Origin: Bacteroides caecigallinarum
Lineage (GTDB): Bacteria; Bacteroidota; Bacteroidia; Bacteroidales; Bacteroidaceae
Length of the DNA stretch: 52,012 bases
Direction of reading: 5' to 3'
Assembly (NCBI RefSeq): GCF_016902295.1
Contig: NZ_JACJLQ010000026.1
Coordinates: 1-52,012, forward strand
The position numbers were made by a program, and so were the translations under genes. Positions 10,318-18,891 of the stretch are shown here, piece after piece. The notes beneath the pieces are model-generated. The model was not told where the DNA came from and made no database searches. It saw only the letters and a list, made by a program, of their open reading frames with translations. Within the stretch, counting starts at the first letter, position 1, and every line of letters begins with the position of its first letter.

Positions 10318-12132
10318 TCTCTTCTTGTAAAGTTTGTCTATAAGGTCATTCCTTCCCATACGCCTCAGTTCATTGATAATATTTTTTCTTTCCTCAGGCT
10401 TGTACCAGAAGAAGAACATGCGTTGCGCAAGTTTCTCTTTCTGAGTTTTTGCAGAGAAAATAGGTTCAAGGGTATAAGGATGGTAACCTGTGTACCAGGC
10501 TTCGGTAGCGACGGTCATAGGAGTAGGTGTGAAGTCCTGAACCTGTTCCAGATGGAAGTCAAGCCTTTTGGTTATAACAGCCAGTTCTGCCATGTCTTCG
10601 GCCGTACACCCGGGGTGACTGCTTATGAAGTATGGTATAATCTGTTGGCGCAGGTTATGCTCCGTATTTATGCGGTCGAATATTTTCTTGAATCTTTCGA
10701 ACTGTTCGAATGTAGGCTTGCGCATGACGTAAAGTACTCTATCACTGGTATGCTCAGGCGCTACTTTCAGTCGTCCGCTCACGTGTTTCATTATAAGTTC
10801 GCGGGTATATTCTTTTGTGCTTTTGTTCACTTCCGGATCCTTACTCTCGTGAAGTAACAAATCGTATCTTACACCGCTGCCTATAAAGCTTTTTTTGATA
10901 CCGGGAAGTGCATCTACGGCATGATAGATGTCGAGCAGTGGCCTGTGGTCTGTATTCATGTTAGGACATACTTTAGGGTGGATGCACGAAGGGCGTTTGC
11001 AGCGGCGGCACATATTCTCGTCTTTTCCTCTCATGGCATACATATTGGCAGACGGGCCTCCAAGGTCGCTCAGATAACCCTTGAAATCAGGCATTTCAGT
11101 TATAGCTTTTACCTCCTTAAGTATGCTTTCCTTGCTTCGGCTTACAATGAATTTTCCCTGATGAGCCGATATGGTGCAGAATGCGCATCCTCCGAAACAC
11201 CCTCTGTGTAGGTTTACAGAGAACTTTATCATATCGTATGCCGGGATACGTTTATTCTTGTATTTCGGATGCGGAAGGCGTGTGTATGGAAGGTCAAACG
11301 ACATATCAAGCTCGCCCTGAGTCATTGGCGGATAAGGCGGATTTACAACTACTATTTTCTTTCCGGTCTCTTGAATTATTCTTTGTGCGGCATATTTGTT
11401 GGATTCCTCTTCTATATGCTTAAAGTTTTCTGCCTGTTTCTTCTTGTCTTTCAGACATTCCTCGTGCGAATATAGTCGTAGGTCGTTCTCCTCTGCTTTA
11501 AACTTATCCTTGTTGCAGACGTATGCGGTTTGAGGAATGTCAGTCGGAACTTCAGTACTTAAAGCCATGTGCTTGCACAAATCTGTAATAGGCTTTTCAC
11601 CCATACCGTATATCAACAGGTCAGCTCCGGAATCTATCAGTATTGATTGTCTTACTTGGTCCTGCCAGTAGTCGTAATGTGTCAGTCTGCGCAGCGAAGC
11701 TTCTATACCACCTATAATTACAGGTACTTCCGGGTATAGTCTTTTTAATATCTGCGAATATACTATCGTTGGATATTCCGGACGCATGTCATGACGTCCG
11801 TCCGGTGTATATGCATCTTCGCTTCGTAGTCGCTTGTTGGCTGTATATTTGTTTACCATACTGTCCATACATCCTGCTGATATTCCGAAGAAGAGTCTTG
11901 GCTTACCAAGTTTCTTGAAGTCACGAAGGTCGTCGCGCCAGTTTGGCTGTGGAACTATGGCTACTTTAAGTCCTTGTGCCTCAAGCATTCTTCCTATGAC
12001 GGCAGCTCCAAATGACGGATGGTCAACGTATGCATCGCCACTGAACAGGATAACGTCAAGTTCATCCCATCCTCTCAGTTCTACTTCTTTCTTGGTTGTA
12101 GGCAACCAGTCTGTAAGATTATGTTCTTTCAA
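10315..12132 (-). CDS. ygiQ: YgiQ family radical SAM protein
   Basis: The 605-residue protein has the radical SAM cluster motif CFGGCAFC (Cys at about 312, 316 and 319) preceded by an N-terminal domain (DVILFSGDAYVDHPSFGAAVIGR) that resembles the B12-binding-like fold found in YgiQ. Downstream pieces typical of the family include GSGVRYDLL, VAPEHTSDRVLYVMRKP and HPGCTAEDMAELA. A second Cys group, CRRCKRPSCIHPKVCPN (about residues 375-391), may hold another metal site. The reaction of YgiQ is unknown. It is about 130 residues shorter than the E. coli protein, as is common in anaerobes. It lies six bases after a 105-residue gene on the same strand. Confidence 0.93.
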   Translation of the reverse strand: MKEHNLTDWLPTTKKEVELRGWDELDVILFSGDAYVDHPSFGAAVIGRMLEAQGLKVAIVPQPNWRDDLRDFKKLGKPRLFFGISAGCMDSMVNKYTANKRLRSEDAYTPDGRHDMRPEYPTIVYSQILKRLYPEVPVIIGGIEASLRRLTHYDYWQDQVRQSILIDSGADLLIYGMGEKPITDLCKHMALSTEVPTDIPQTAYVCNKDKFKAEENDLRLYSHEECLKDKKKQAENFKHIEEESNKYAAQRIIQETGKKIVVVNPPYPPMTQGELDMSFDLPYTRLPHPKYKNKRIPAYDMIKFSVNLHRGCFGGCAFCTISAHQGKFIVSRSKESILKEVKAITEMPDFKGYLSDLGGPSANMYAMRGKDENMCRRCKRPSCIHPKVCPNMNTDHRPLLDIYHAVDALPGIKKSFIGSGVRYDLLLHESKDPEVNKSTKEYTRELIMKHVSGRLKVAPEHTSDRVLYVMRKPTFEQFERFKKIFDRINTEHNLRQQIIPYFISSHPGCTAEDMAELAVITKRLDFHLEQVQDFTPTPMTVATEAWYTGYHPYTLEPIFSAKTQKEKLAQRMFFFWYKPEERKNIINELRRMGRNDLIDKLYKKR

Positions 12133-12138
12133 GATTTA

Positions 12139-12456
12139 TTATTCAGTTTCTTCAATATTACCTTTTTCTCTTTCCCAATTGATGTAAAGCATGATAAGCT
12201 GGTGTAGTCCAAAAGCTTTCATATTGTCATGATAGATTACATTCAGACACAGGTCGAGCAAGTCTTTACAGTCTTCTTCAGTTGAGGCTATCAGGGAACG
12301 GATGTTTAGCTTCAGTTTTTCGAGAACACTTTCATCCACTATACCGTTGCTGTCAATAAGTTGTTGGAATAAAGAATATTTTTCGATTGTCTTAAGATTT
12401 TCTTCTGAAATGTTCAGGCTTCTTGTTCCTGAAGGGTTTGCTTGAATTGTGTACAT
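12139..12456 (-). CDS. Small conserved-looking hypothetical protein upstream of ygiQ
   Basis: This 105-residue acidic, helix-rich protein (EENLKTIEKYSLFQQLID, LLDLCLNVIYHDNMKAFGLHQL) has no signal peptide, membrane segment or motif that I recognise. It is the first gene of a two-gene unit with ygiQ, only six bases away, and has a TATATTTG -7 element 30 bases upstream. The tight spacing suggests that it acts with YgiQ or simply shares its expression. Confidence 0.7.
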   Translation of the reverse strand: MYTIQANPSGTRSLNISEENLKTIEKYSLFQQLIDSNGIVDESVLEKLKLNIRSLIASTEEDCKDLLDLCLNVIYHDNMKAFGLHQLIMLYINWEREKGNIEETE

Positions 12457-12485
12457 AGTTTTAATGTTTTATGTAGTTATATGTA

Positions 12486-12493
12486 CAAATATA
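12486..12493 (-). promoter_or_regulatory. -7 element of the 105-residue gene and ygiQ
   Basis: The minus strand reads TATATTTG, matching TAnnTTTG, 30 bases before the ATG. Confidence 0.45.
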
Positions 12494-12529
12494 AGAATAA
12501 GTCTTGAATATTTGGCCATAAAATGGATT

Positions 12530-12590
12530 TTTAATACTGTTTGAATACAGTTTAAATGGTGTTTAAGCAGTGCTTAAACACCATTTAAAC
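12530..12590. repeat. 11-base-periodic TTTAAA hairpin
   Basis: At 12550-12590, GTTTAAATGGTGTTTAAGCA and its exact complement form a 20-base perfect stem around a single central G. TTTAAA-like hexamers start at 12530, 12540, 12551, 12562, 12573 and 12584, 11 bases apart except for the first step of 10. Unlike its sisters it lies between two genes of the same direction, upstream of the ygiQ promoter and downstream of the mscS terminator. Confidence 0.75.
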
Positions 12591-12611
12591 TTATGTTAGT
12601 ATAAAAACATA

Positions 12612-12654
12612 GAAAAAAATAACCCAAGAATATGTGTTGTGGCATATTCTTGGG
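12612..12654 (-). terminator. Terminator after the yciO-mscS operon
   Basis: CCCAAGAATATG and CATATTCTTGGG form a 12-base stem; on the minus strand it is followed by TTATTTTTTT. Confidence 0.85.
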
Positions 12655-12677
12655 CATGTTGAAAAATAAATATAGTT

Positions 12678-13535
12678 TTAGTCTTTTGCCTGATGTACTG
12701 TAAGTTGTGGGAATGGGAATCCTATGCCTTCTTTATTGAATGTCTCATAAACTTTTTTGTTGAAGTCGAAGTAAACATCCCAGTAGTTTGCTGTTGATGC
12801 CCATGCACGTACTTTTATGTCAACACTGCTTGCAGACAGTGCTCCAAGGCCTATAAATGGTGCAGGGTCTTTAAGTATTCTTTCGTCTTCGTTTATAAGA
12901 CGTTCGATTACTGCTTTTACCTTTTCGAAATCTTCACCGTATTCAACTCCGATTACCCATTCGGCACGTCTTGTGTCCTGTTTGCTGTAATTTACAACAA
13001 CATTACTGCTCATAGAGCCGTTTGGAACATAAATTATCTTGTTGTCAACGGTTGCAAGAATTGTGTGGAAAATCTGAATTTCCTTTACTGTACCGCTTGC
13101 ACCTGGACCATCTATGAAGTCACCTACCTTGAACGGTTTGAAGACAAGGATTATAAGTCCGCCTGCAAAGTTTGAAAGATTTCCTGAAAGAGCCATACCA
13201 ATAGCGACACCGGCAGAAGCAAGGATGGCTGCAAAGCTTGTAGTTTCTACTCCTAAACGCGCTATGATGGCAAATGCTAAAATCAGATTCAGTGTGATAC
13301 TCAAAAGACTTCTAAGGAATGTCTGAACACTTACTTCCAGCTTTCGTTTGATTAATATCTTATTGACAAGTTTGGTGATTTGTTTTATAATGAATCGTCC
13401 AATGACATATATCAGTATAGCTCCTATAAGATCTTTTCCTGTATCAATACCCCAACTGATAAGTTTGTCAATAATTGCTTCAATGTTGATTTTCGATGTC
13501 ACGCTCGAAGCTGCGTTTAATAATGTAAGTAGCAT
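12678..13535 (-). CDS. mscS: Small-conductance mechanosensitive channel (MscS family)
   Basis: The 285-residue protein has the MscS layout: three N-terminal membrane helices, with the pore-lining third one read as FAAILASAGVAIGMALSGNLSNFAGG (about residues 98-123), rich in Gly and Ala, followed by LVFKPFKVGDFIDG, the start of the cytoplasmic beta domain, and then the alpha/beta cage (VIGVEYGEDFEKVKAVIERLI). It forms an inner-membrane pore that opens on hypo-osmotic shock. It follows the YciO/Sua5 gene by 19 bases and ends at a terminator, so the two form an operon. Confidence 0.93.
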   Translation of the reverse strand: MLLTLLNAASSVTSKINIEAIIDKLISWGIDTGKDLIGAILIYVIGRFIIKQITKLVNKILIKRKLEVSVQTFLRSLLSITLNLILAFAIIARLGVETTSFAAILASAGVAIGMALSGNLSNFAGGLIILVFKPFKVGDFIDGPGASGTVKEIQIFHTILATVDNKIIYVPNGSMSSNVVVNYSKQDTRRAEWVIGVEYGEDFEKVKAVIERLINEDERILKDPAPFIGLGALSASSVDIKVRAWASTANYWDVYFDFNKKVYETFNKEGIGFPFPQLTVHQAKD

Positions 13536-13554
13536 AATTATATTTGTTTAAAGT

Positions 13555-14166
13555 TTATTCGTCTAATATTCCTTTTCCCTGACGTATTATTTCGGGTTCA
13601 TCTTCACAACAATTTACAACCGTAGATGGTTCAATGCCTCCAATACCTCCGTCTATTATAATATCTACTTCATTGCCGAATTTTTCGTAGATAAGTTCGG
13701 GGTCGGTGCAATACTCCATGTCTTCACCTTCGTCTAAAGGTAGTGTAGTAGATAGAATAGGTGCATCTACCATACGGCAAATATCCCTGATTATGTCATT
13801 ATCGGGTACGCGTATTCCTACTTCTTTCCTGTTTCTGAATATTTTTGGCAGACGGCTGTCTGCTTTCAAAATAAATGTGAAAGGACCTGGCAGGTTGCGC
13901 TTCATCAGTTTGAATGTAGTATTGCTTACTTTTGCATATTCACTGATGTTGCTTAAGTCATAACAAATTATTGATAGATTATGTTTACGTGGATCTATTT
14001 TTTTTAGTTTGCAGATTCGCTCTATTGGGCGTTCTTTCAGTGCGTGACACCCAATGGCGTACATGGTATCGGTAGGATAAATTATAATTCCTCCATCATT
14101 CAGTGTGTCCGTGATGGTTTGCAGGGTATCGATGCTGTTGTTTTTGTTATATAGTTTTATAATCAT
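13555..14166 (-). CDS. Sua5/YciO/YrdC family protein (threonylcarbamoyl-AMP synthase type)
   Basis: The 203-residue product shows the YrdC-fold pieces GGIIIYPTDTMYAIGCHAL (nucleotide and bicarbonate/threonine pocket), KRNLPGPFTFILKA, and GIRVPDN near the middle. TsaC/Sua5 proteins make the threonylcarbamoyl-AMP used for t6A in tRNA. The start ...IKLYNKNNS and the length are closer to the YciO branch, whose role is less certain, and there is no Sua5 C-terminal domain. First gene of an operon with mscS; a minus-strand TACATTTG -7 element lies about 30 bases before it. Confidence 0.85.
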   Translation of the reverse strand: MIIKLYNKNNSIDTLQTITDTLNDGGIIIYPTDTMYAIGCHALKERPIERICKLKKIDPRKHNLSIICYDLSNISEYAKVSNTTFKLMKRNLPGPFTFILKADSRLPKIFRNRKEVGIRVPDNDIIRDICRMVDAPILSTTLPLDEGEDMEYCTDPELIYEKFGNEVDIIIDGGIGGIEPSTVVNCCEDEPEIIRQGKGILDE

Positions 14167-14197
14167 GATTTTTAGGTTGTTTTATATGTACATTTCA

Positions 14198-14205
14198 CAA
14201 ATGTA
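14198..14205 (-). promoter_or_regulatory. -7 element of the yciO-mscS operon
   Basis: The minus strand reads TACATTTG, 31 bases before the start codon. Confidence 0.45.
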
Positions 14206-14242
14206 GTAAAAATATCAATAATATGATAGTTGGATTTATGGT

Positions 14243-16237
14243 TCATTTTTTCTTTCTTAACTCTTCAGCTATTCTATATTGGATTTCGGCTTCGTATTCC
14301 ATTCCTGCGGCTTCAAGAGCTTCACCAAAAAACTGATGTGCGCCGGCATTGTCTGGTTTCAGGCTTGTTGCTCTGTCAAGATCTGATATTGCCTCTTCAG
14401 TCCTTCCGGTGAATAGTCTCAGTTTTCCGCGGTTGTAAATAGCTTTGAAGTTATTAGGTTGTATGCTCAGTGCCTTGTTAAGACATATTTCAGCATCCTC
14501 AGGATTGTCTTCGTCGAAGAAAGTTACACCTTTGCGAACCCATGCATCAGCAAATTCAGGATACAGCTCAATGGCTTTGTCGAAATTGGCATGTGCGGCT
14601 CTTGTATCTTTGGCTTTGGTTATACACTCGTTCCCCATAAGATAGTACTCGTGAGCATATTTTTTAAGGCTTTCCTTTTGTTTTCTAAGTTCTTCTTTAA
14701 GGGCTTTGTTCTCTTCCTTCAATATGTTTATGATACCTAACTTCCTTCTGATAAATCTCTGTATAATAGGCTTTTCTATGTCGTATCGGCTGTGTATGGC
14801 TTTGAAGAAACTGTCCATGAACGCCGCAAAGTTTCCTTTATCGAATTCTTTCACGGCATTCTCGTATTCAATGTCGGCCTGAGCTTTTTTCATTGCTCTG
14901 TCGATGGATGTGTCATCATTGAATTTTTGAGAAAAGTCTGTTATCTCCGGTTTGACGAAAATATCTGCCCTTGTAATTTCTCTTTTCAACTGGATTCCTT
15001 CGAGAGATGTGCAACGGCTAAGCGCTACGTATGTCTGTCCACCGGCAAAGACTCCTCCAGTGAAGTCTATGATAACCCTACTGAATGTCAGTCCCTGACT
15101 TTTGTGAACAGTTATTGCCCATGCCAGTTTTATGGGATATTGTTTGAAGGTTCCCAGTTCTTCTTCCTCTATTTTCTTTTCCTGTTCGTTATAGTGATAT
15201 CGTATGTTGCTCCAGCTTTCCTGTTCCACGTAGAATTCTCTTCCTTCGTCTGTAGTTATGCTTATGCTTCCGTCTGCAGCAAATCCTGTTATAGTTCCTA
15301 TAGTACCATTTACCCAACGTTTTTCCATGTCGTTTTTTATGAAAATTATCTGGGCTCCTTTTTTCACTGTCAGTTCCATATTCGTGGGAAGGCTGCTTTC
15401 CGGAAACTCACCCCTTATTTCTCCACGAAGAATTACAGGTTCCGTATCCAGCTCGTTCAGTTTCATTTCGTTGATGTAGTCCACACTGTCTCTTCTTGTC
15501 GCTAATGTGATGTACATGTCATTTTCATTTTTTGCGACAGGCGCATTGAAACGTGTGTTGAGTAGTTGCAAATCTGCGGCTTTTACTGAGTTTGTCCTGA
15601 TATGGTCAAGAACCCCTACGAAAGCCTTGTCGGTCTGTCTGTAAACTTTAGTCAGTTCTATAGATACCAGTTCTATTTGTCTGAAGACTTTTGCGGAGAA
15701 AAAATATGGATTAGGATAGAATTTACCTAATATTTCCCTTTCGTCACTTTTTACAACAGGTTCAAGCTGGAAAACATCTCCTACAAGTAACAGTTGTTTC
15801 CCTCCGAAAGGTTCACGCATATTACCTGAATATACTCTTAGTACTTTATCTATGAAATCGATTATATCGGCCCTTACCATAGAAATCTCATCAATAATAA
15901 TCAGTTCGAGATGTTTGAGAAGTTTCCTATGGTTTGAAGTATATTTCAATGATTCATGAAGTCTGTTTCCGCAAAATTTGGGGTCGTCTGGCAATAGTGG
16001 ATGAAAAGGAAGTTTGAAGAAACTGTGCAACGTGCTTCCTCCTGCGTTAATAGCTGCGATACCTGTTGGAGCCAGAACAACATACTTCTTTTTAGTGTTC
16101 TGGCAGATGTATTTCAGGAATGTTGATTTACCTGTACCTGCCTTGCCTGTAAGAAATACTGACTGGCGTGTATATTGTATAAGTTTCAGCGCATTCTGAA
16201 ATTCTTTATTGCTTGTATCTATGCCTGATAATGCCAT
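14243..16237 (-). CDS. Pif1/RecD-like superfamily 1 helicase with C-terminal TPRs
   Basis: The 664-residue protein begins with an SF1B helicase: Walker A GKAGTGKST (about residues 32-40), TGIAAINAGGSTLHSFF (motif Ia), DEISMVRADIID (Walker B, about 113), LLVGDVFQL (motif III) and the RecD2/Pif1 ending KLAWAITVHKSQGLTFSRVIID...YVALSRC. Residues from about 540 on are tetratricopeptide repeats (ANFDKAIELYPEFADAWVRKG, EICLNKALSIQPNNFKAIYN, SDLDRATSLKPDNAGAHQFF). A charged coiled-coil (about 490-535) joins the two. It probably unwinds DNA 5' to 3'; the TPRs suggest a protein partner. The fusion is odd compared with classical Pif1 but I recall it in Bacteroides. Confidence 0.9.
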   Translation of the reverse strand: MALSGIDTSNKEFQNALKLIQYTRQSVFLTGKAGTGKSTFLKYICQNTKKKYVVLAPTGIAAINAGGSTLHSFFKLPFHPLLPDDPKFCGNRLHESLKYTSNHRKLLKHLELIIIDEISMVRADIIDFIDKVLRVYSGNMREPFGGKQLLLVGDVFQLEPVVKSDEREILGKFYPNPYFFSAKVFRQIELVSIELTKVYRQTDKAFVGVLDHIRTNSVKAADLQLLNTRFNAPVAKNENDMYITLATRRDSVDYINEMKLNELDTEPVILRGEIRGEFPESSLPTNMELTVKKGAQIIFIKNDMEKRWVNGTIGTITGFAADGSISITTDEGREFYVEQESWSNIRYHYNEQEKKIEEEELGTFKQYPIKLAWAITVHKSQGLTFSRVIIDFTGGVFAGGQTYVALSRCTSLEGIQLKREITRADIFVKPEITDFSQKFNDDTSIDRAMKKAQADIEYENAVKEFDKGNFAAFMDSFFKAIHSRYDIEKPIIQRFIRRKLGIINILKEENKALKEELRKQKESLKKYAHEYYLMGNECITKAKDTRAAHANFDKAIELYPEFADAWVRKGVTFFDEDNPEDAEICLNKALSIQPNNFKAIYNRGKLRLFTGRTEEAISDLDRATSLKPDNAGAHQFFGEALEAAGMEYEAEIQYRIAEELRKKK

Positions 16238-16295
16238 TTAGCGAAAAAAGTTTCTTGATAATCATTTTCGAAGTGCGAATATACAAATTAATTAA

Positions 16296-16333
16296 AAAGA
16301 AAAAAAGCGGCTGTAACCGATACAGACGCTTTT
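16296..16333 (-). terminator. Terminator of the small-peptide transcript
   Basis: On the minus strand AAAAGCGTCTGTA pairs with TACAGCCGCTTTT around TCGGT, followed by a long T-rich run. It closes the unit that begins with the -7 element at 16661-16668. On the plus strand it is followed only by CTTTTAT. Confidence 0.75.
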
Positions 16334-16403
16334 CTTTTATAACTCTGGTCTTTCGACCATAAAACTTCAAATTAATAGGGGTCATTACCGACCCGTGTTT
16401 GTT

Positions 16404-16502
16404 TTAGTTTTTGTTTGCCTTGTTGTCGTTCAACATTACATAACCCCAAATCATTGGGTCTGCATTGGCAATCTTGTTAAAAAGACTTTTTACCTTTTTC
16501 AT
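16404..16502 (-). CDS. 32-residue small protein, second of a tandem pair
   Basis: ATG at 16502 opens a 32-codon frame that ends in TAA. The peptide starts MKKVKSLFNKIANADPMIWG and ends in LNDNKANKN: a basic amphipathic first half, a Trp-Gly-Tyr centre and a polar tail. A purine-rich AAAGAAAGGAT lies a few bases before the ATG, a better ribosome site than most genes here have. It is 24 bases after the stop of a 20-codon frame on the same strand, downstream of a clear -7 element and upstream of a terminator, so it has a full transcription unit of its own. No function is recognised. The unit lies between the helicase and YeiH genes. Confidence 0.6.
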   Translation of the reverse strand: MKKVKSLFNKIANADPMIWGYVMLNDNKANKN

Positions 16503-16526
16503 AATTGTTATCCTTTCTTTTTTAAG

Positions 16527-16589
16527 TTAATAATAACTTTTTTCTCTCTGGCGAGCCTCACGGTTGGCCTTCGAATTTACCTTAATCAT
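16527..16589 (-). CDS. 20-residue basic peptide, first of a tandem pair
   Basis: ATG at 16589 opens a 20-codon frame ending in TAA: a very basic and polar peptide (MIKVNSKANREARQREKSYY). It lies in the leader of the 32-codon gene, about 70 bases after the predicted transcription start. It may be a real small protein or a leader peptide that controls the next frame; the sequence cannot decide. The clustered Arg/Lys suggest contact with RNA, which is speculation. Confidence 0.45.
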   Translation of the reverse strand: MIKVNSKANREARQREKSYY

Positions 16590-16660
16590 TTTACCTATTA
16601 ACCTTCTAATTATTTATGTGTTTAGTTAAGTTTAGGACCTTTTGGTCTTTAATTACACTG

Positions 16661-16668
16661 CAAAGATA
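16661..16668 (-). promoter_or_regulatory. -7 element of the small-peptide unit
   Basis: The minus strand reads TATCTTTG. The leader just downstream holds GACCAAAAGGTC (16638-16649), which can fold as a short hairpin. From 16669 to 16848 I see only AT-rich sequence with no gene. Confidence 0.55.
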
Positions 16669-16848
16669 AGGCCTTTTTTCTTACAAAATATGTTTTACGA
16701 CATGTTTTTATATTTTTCTTGCCTTTTATTGATGTAAATCAAAAAATATTGTTATAGCTGACATTTATGTCATGTTCATCAAGTAAAGAACATGTCATAA
16801 TTTCATTATCTCAATTATCGCCAGTATATGAATTAGCAAGTATGTCAT

Positions 16849-16903
16849 AAATAAAATGCCCCGCTTTAAGGGATTACTAAGATGTAAAAACCTTAAAGCG
16901 GGG
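16849..16903 (-). terminator. Terminator after yeiH
   Basis: CCCCGCTTTAAGG and CCTTAAAGCGGGG form a perfect 13-base stem around a 19-base loop; on the minus strand it is followed by CATTTTATTTAT. Confidence 0.8.
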
Positions 16904-16953
16904 ATATTATCTTATTTATTAGTCTCGCGTTGCTCTATGAATTCATGAGTTTT

Positions 16954-18030
16954 TTATCCTAACATTGGAACCAGGTATTTGGTAATCAGGTATCCTCCGC
17001 CTACGAGCCAGATGTAAAGAAGTCCGGCGAGAACGAATGGTTTGGCACCAGCCTGTTTGAACTTGTCAATGCTTGTGTCAGTACCAAGAGCAGTCATTGC
17101 CATAGTAAGCATGAATGTGTCAACGTACTCTATTGCGCCGTTCAGAGGTATTTCCTTAACACTATCAACTCCCAAAAGGTATTGTAGAAGAGAGTTTAGA
17201 CAGATTATTCCGATAAATCCGAAAGCGAACCAAGGAATAGTAATTTTGCTTTTTTGTGATTTGCCGTTAGCGTCTTTGGTCTTGCGGCCTGAAAGTGCGA
17301 TACCCATTATTACGAGTACCGGAGCAAGCATCATGACACGGATCATTTTTGTGATAGTAGCTGTACCGGCTATGCCAAGCGCGTCTGTAGGATCCATTGC
17401 ATTACCTGCTCCAGCCACGTGTGCCACTTCATGAAGTGTACTGCCCGTATATATAGCCACTCCGGTGTCTCCAAGAGCGTCAAGCATTCCTGAACGATAC
17501 ATGATAGGGTAGAGGAACATTGATATTGTTCCGAAGATAACCACTGTAGATACTGCAATTGCGGTTTTGTGGCCTTCGCATTTCACTACTGGTTCTGCAC
17601 CGAGAACTGCTGCCGCACCACAAATAGCACTACCTGTTGCTGTCATAAGCGATGTGTCGGCATCCATTTTCAGCAGTTTGCCTAACCAAACTCCCAGGAA
17701 TATAGTTCCGGCTACGATAATTGTATCTATAACGACTGCAGGTATTCCTACAGCAGCAACCTGTGTCAAAGTAAGACGGAAACCGTAGAGTACGATACCG
17801 GCGCGAAGAATCTGTTTGGTACAGAATTTAATACCAGGTACCCATGTCTCAGGAAGCTTGTTTCTGAGACTGTTAGCATACAGCATACCGAGGATTATAC
17901 CAACAATCAATGGACTGAATGACAGACTTTTTACAAACGGGATTTCTGCGATGTAGAATGCTGCGAATGAGAATAATGCGATAAGCAAAATACCATGAAT
18001 GGTATTGGCGCGGTTTTCTTTTGTAAACAT
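16954..18030 (-). CDS. yeiH: YeiH family putative sulfate exporter (UPF0324)
   Basis: The 358-residue protein has about ten membrane helices and the family landmarks PLIVGIILGMLYANSLRN, ILRAGIVLYGFRLTLTQV, AICGAAAVLGAEPVVK, STLHEVAHVAGAGNAM and the ending TALGTDTSIDKFKQAGAKPFVLAGLLY. YeiH proteins are thought to export sulfate or related oxyanions, but the substrate is poorly established. The His in the LHEVAHV motif lies in the conserved core. Single gene with a minus-strand -7 element TATCTTTG about 40 bases upstream, divergent from the DUF5715 gene, and its own terminator. Confidence 0.9.
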   Translation of the reverse strand: MFTKENRANTIHGILLIALFSFAAFYIAEIPFVKSLSFSPLIVGIILGMLYANSLRNKLPETWVPGIKFCTKQILRAGIVLYGFRLTLTQVAAVGIPAVVIDTIIVAGTIFLGVWLGKLLKMDADTSLMTATGSAICGAAAVLGAEPVVKCEGHKTAIAVSTVVIFGTISMFLYPIMYRSGMLDALGDTGVAIYTGSTLHEVAHVAGAGNAMDPTDALGIAGTATITKMIRVMMLAPVLVIMGIALSGRKTKDANGKSQKSKITIPWFAFGFIGIICLNSLLQYLLGVDSVKEIPLNGAIEYVDTFMLTMAMTALGTDTSIDKFKQAGAKPFVLAGLLYIWLVGGGYLITKYLVPMLG

Positions 18031-18069
18031 ATCTTTTTGTTTTTGTTTATGGTTTCTTTATTTCGGCTG

Positions 18070-18077
18070 CAAAGATA
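18070..18077 (-). promoter_or_regulatory. -7 element of yeiH
   Basis: The minus strand reads TATCTTTG, 39 bases before the start codon. Confidence 0.5.
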
Positions 18078-18191
18078 GCGCATTTGTTAATATGTTGTTT
18101 TTCATCTTATTTTATAGCTTATAACTTTTGGTAATAACCGAAATACCGAATAATTACAGTGGTGTACTTTTATTATGTCAAGCATTATTGT

Positions 18192-18199
18192 TAATTTTG
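18192..18199 (+). promoter_or_regulatory. -7 element of the DUF5715-truA-eamA genes
   Basis: TAATTTTG lies 25 bases before the ATG at 18225; no clear -33 partner. Confidence 0.45.
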
Positions 18200-18224
18200 C
18201 GTCCGAAAATATAAATATAACGGA

Positions 18225-18884
18225 ATGAAGAATTTATTTGGTGCTCTCTGCGCATTTGCTATAGTTGTAATGGCATTCTCATCGTGCGGAGACAAGAGTA
18301 TGAAGATGAATAATCCACGTAATATAAAAGGAGTGGTGAGTTACAAACGTTCTTTTGGCGATTTGAATGCCGTACAGCTCAAGACAGCAAAGGCTATAGG
18401 TATAACGCCTGTGGCATCGCGCGAAGAAGCTGAACATCTGAAGAAAAAATTGGTAAAAATAGAACCATGCGAGTATTATGACATGGATTCGCTTACACAT
18501 TCCATTCCTTATCTTGTTCCTACAGCCAGTGCATTGCTTGAATCTATAGGCGAGAATTTTCTTGATTCGCTCGAAAGCAAGGGACTTAATCCTAATAAGA
18601 TTATCGTAACTTCTGTTACACGTACTAAAGAAGACGTTAAACGACTTAGACGTACAAACGTTAACGCTTCAATGAACTCATGTCACTTTTACGGCACAAC
18701 ATTCGATATTAGCTGGAAGAGATTTACCAAGGTGGAAGATCCTGACGGACGACCAATGCAGGATGTACGCGCTGATACACTTAAGCTGGTTCTGTCGGAG
18801 GTGCTTCGCGATTTGAAGAAAGAAGAAAGATGTTACGTGAAGTATGAGTTGAAACAGGGATGTTTCCATATAACAGCAAGATAA
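18225..18884 (+). CDS. DUF5715-type lipoprotein, M15-peptidase-like
   Basis: The 219-residue product starts with a lipoprotein signal ([24 protein letters not shown], Cys in an SS-C context). In the second half, [14 protein letters not shown] (about residues 148-161) reads as SxHxxGxxxD, the zinc-binding motif of M15/VanY carboxypeptidases, and the chain ends in GCFHITAR, where M15 enzymes have their last His ligand. An upstream [15 protein letters not shown] fits the conserved Arg strand of that fold. The family name is from memory; the peptidase role, cutting cell-wall peptides in the periplasm, is inferred from the motif. It is followed by truA after 7 bases. Confidence 0.8.
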   Translation: MKNLFGALCAFAIVVMAFSSCGDKSMKMNNPRNIKGVVSYKRSFGDLNAVQLKTAKAIGITPVASREEAEHLKKKLVKIEPCEYYDMDSLTHSIPYLVPTASALLESIGENFLDSLESKGLNPNKIIVTSVTRTKEDVKRLRRTNVNASMNSCHFYGTTFDISWKRFTKVEDPDGRPMQDVRADTLKLVLSEVLRDLKKEERCYVKYELKQGCFHITAR

Positions 18885-18891
18885 TAATCGG

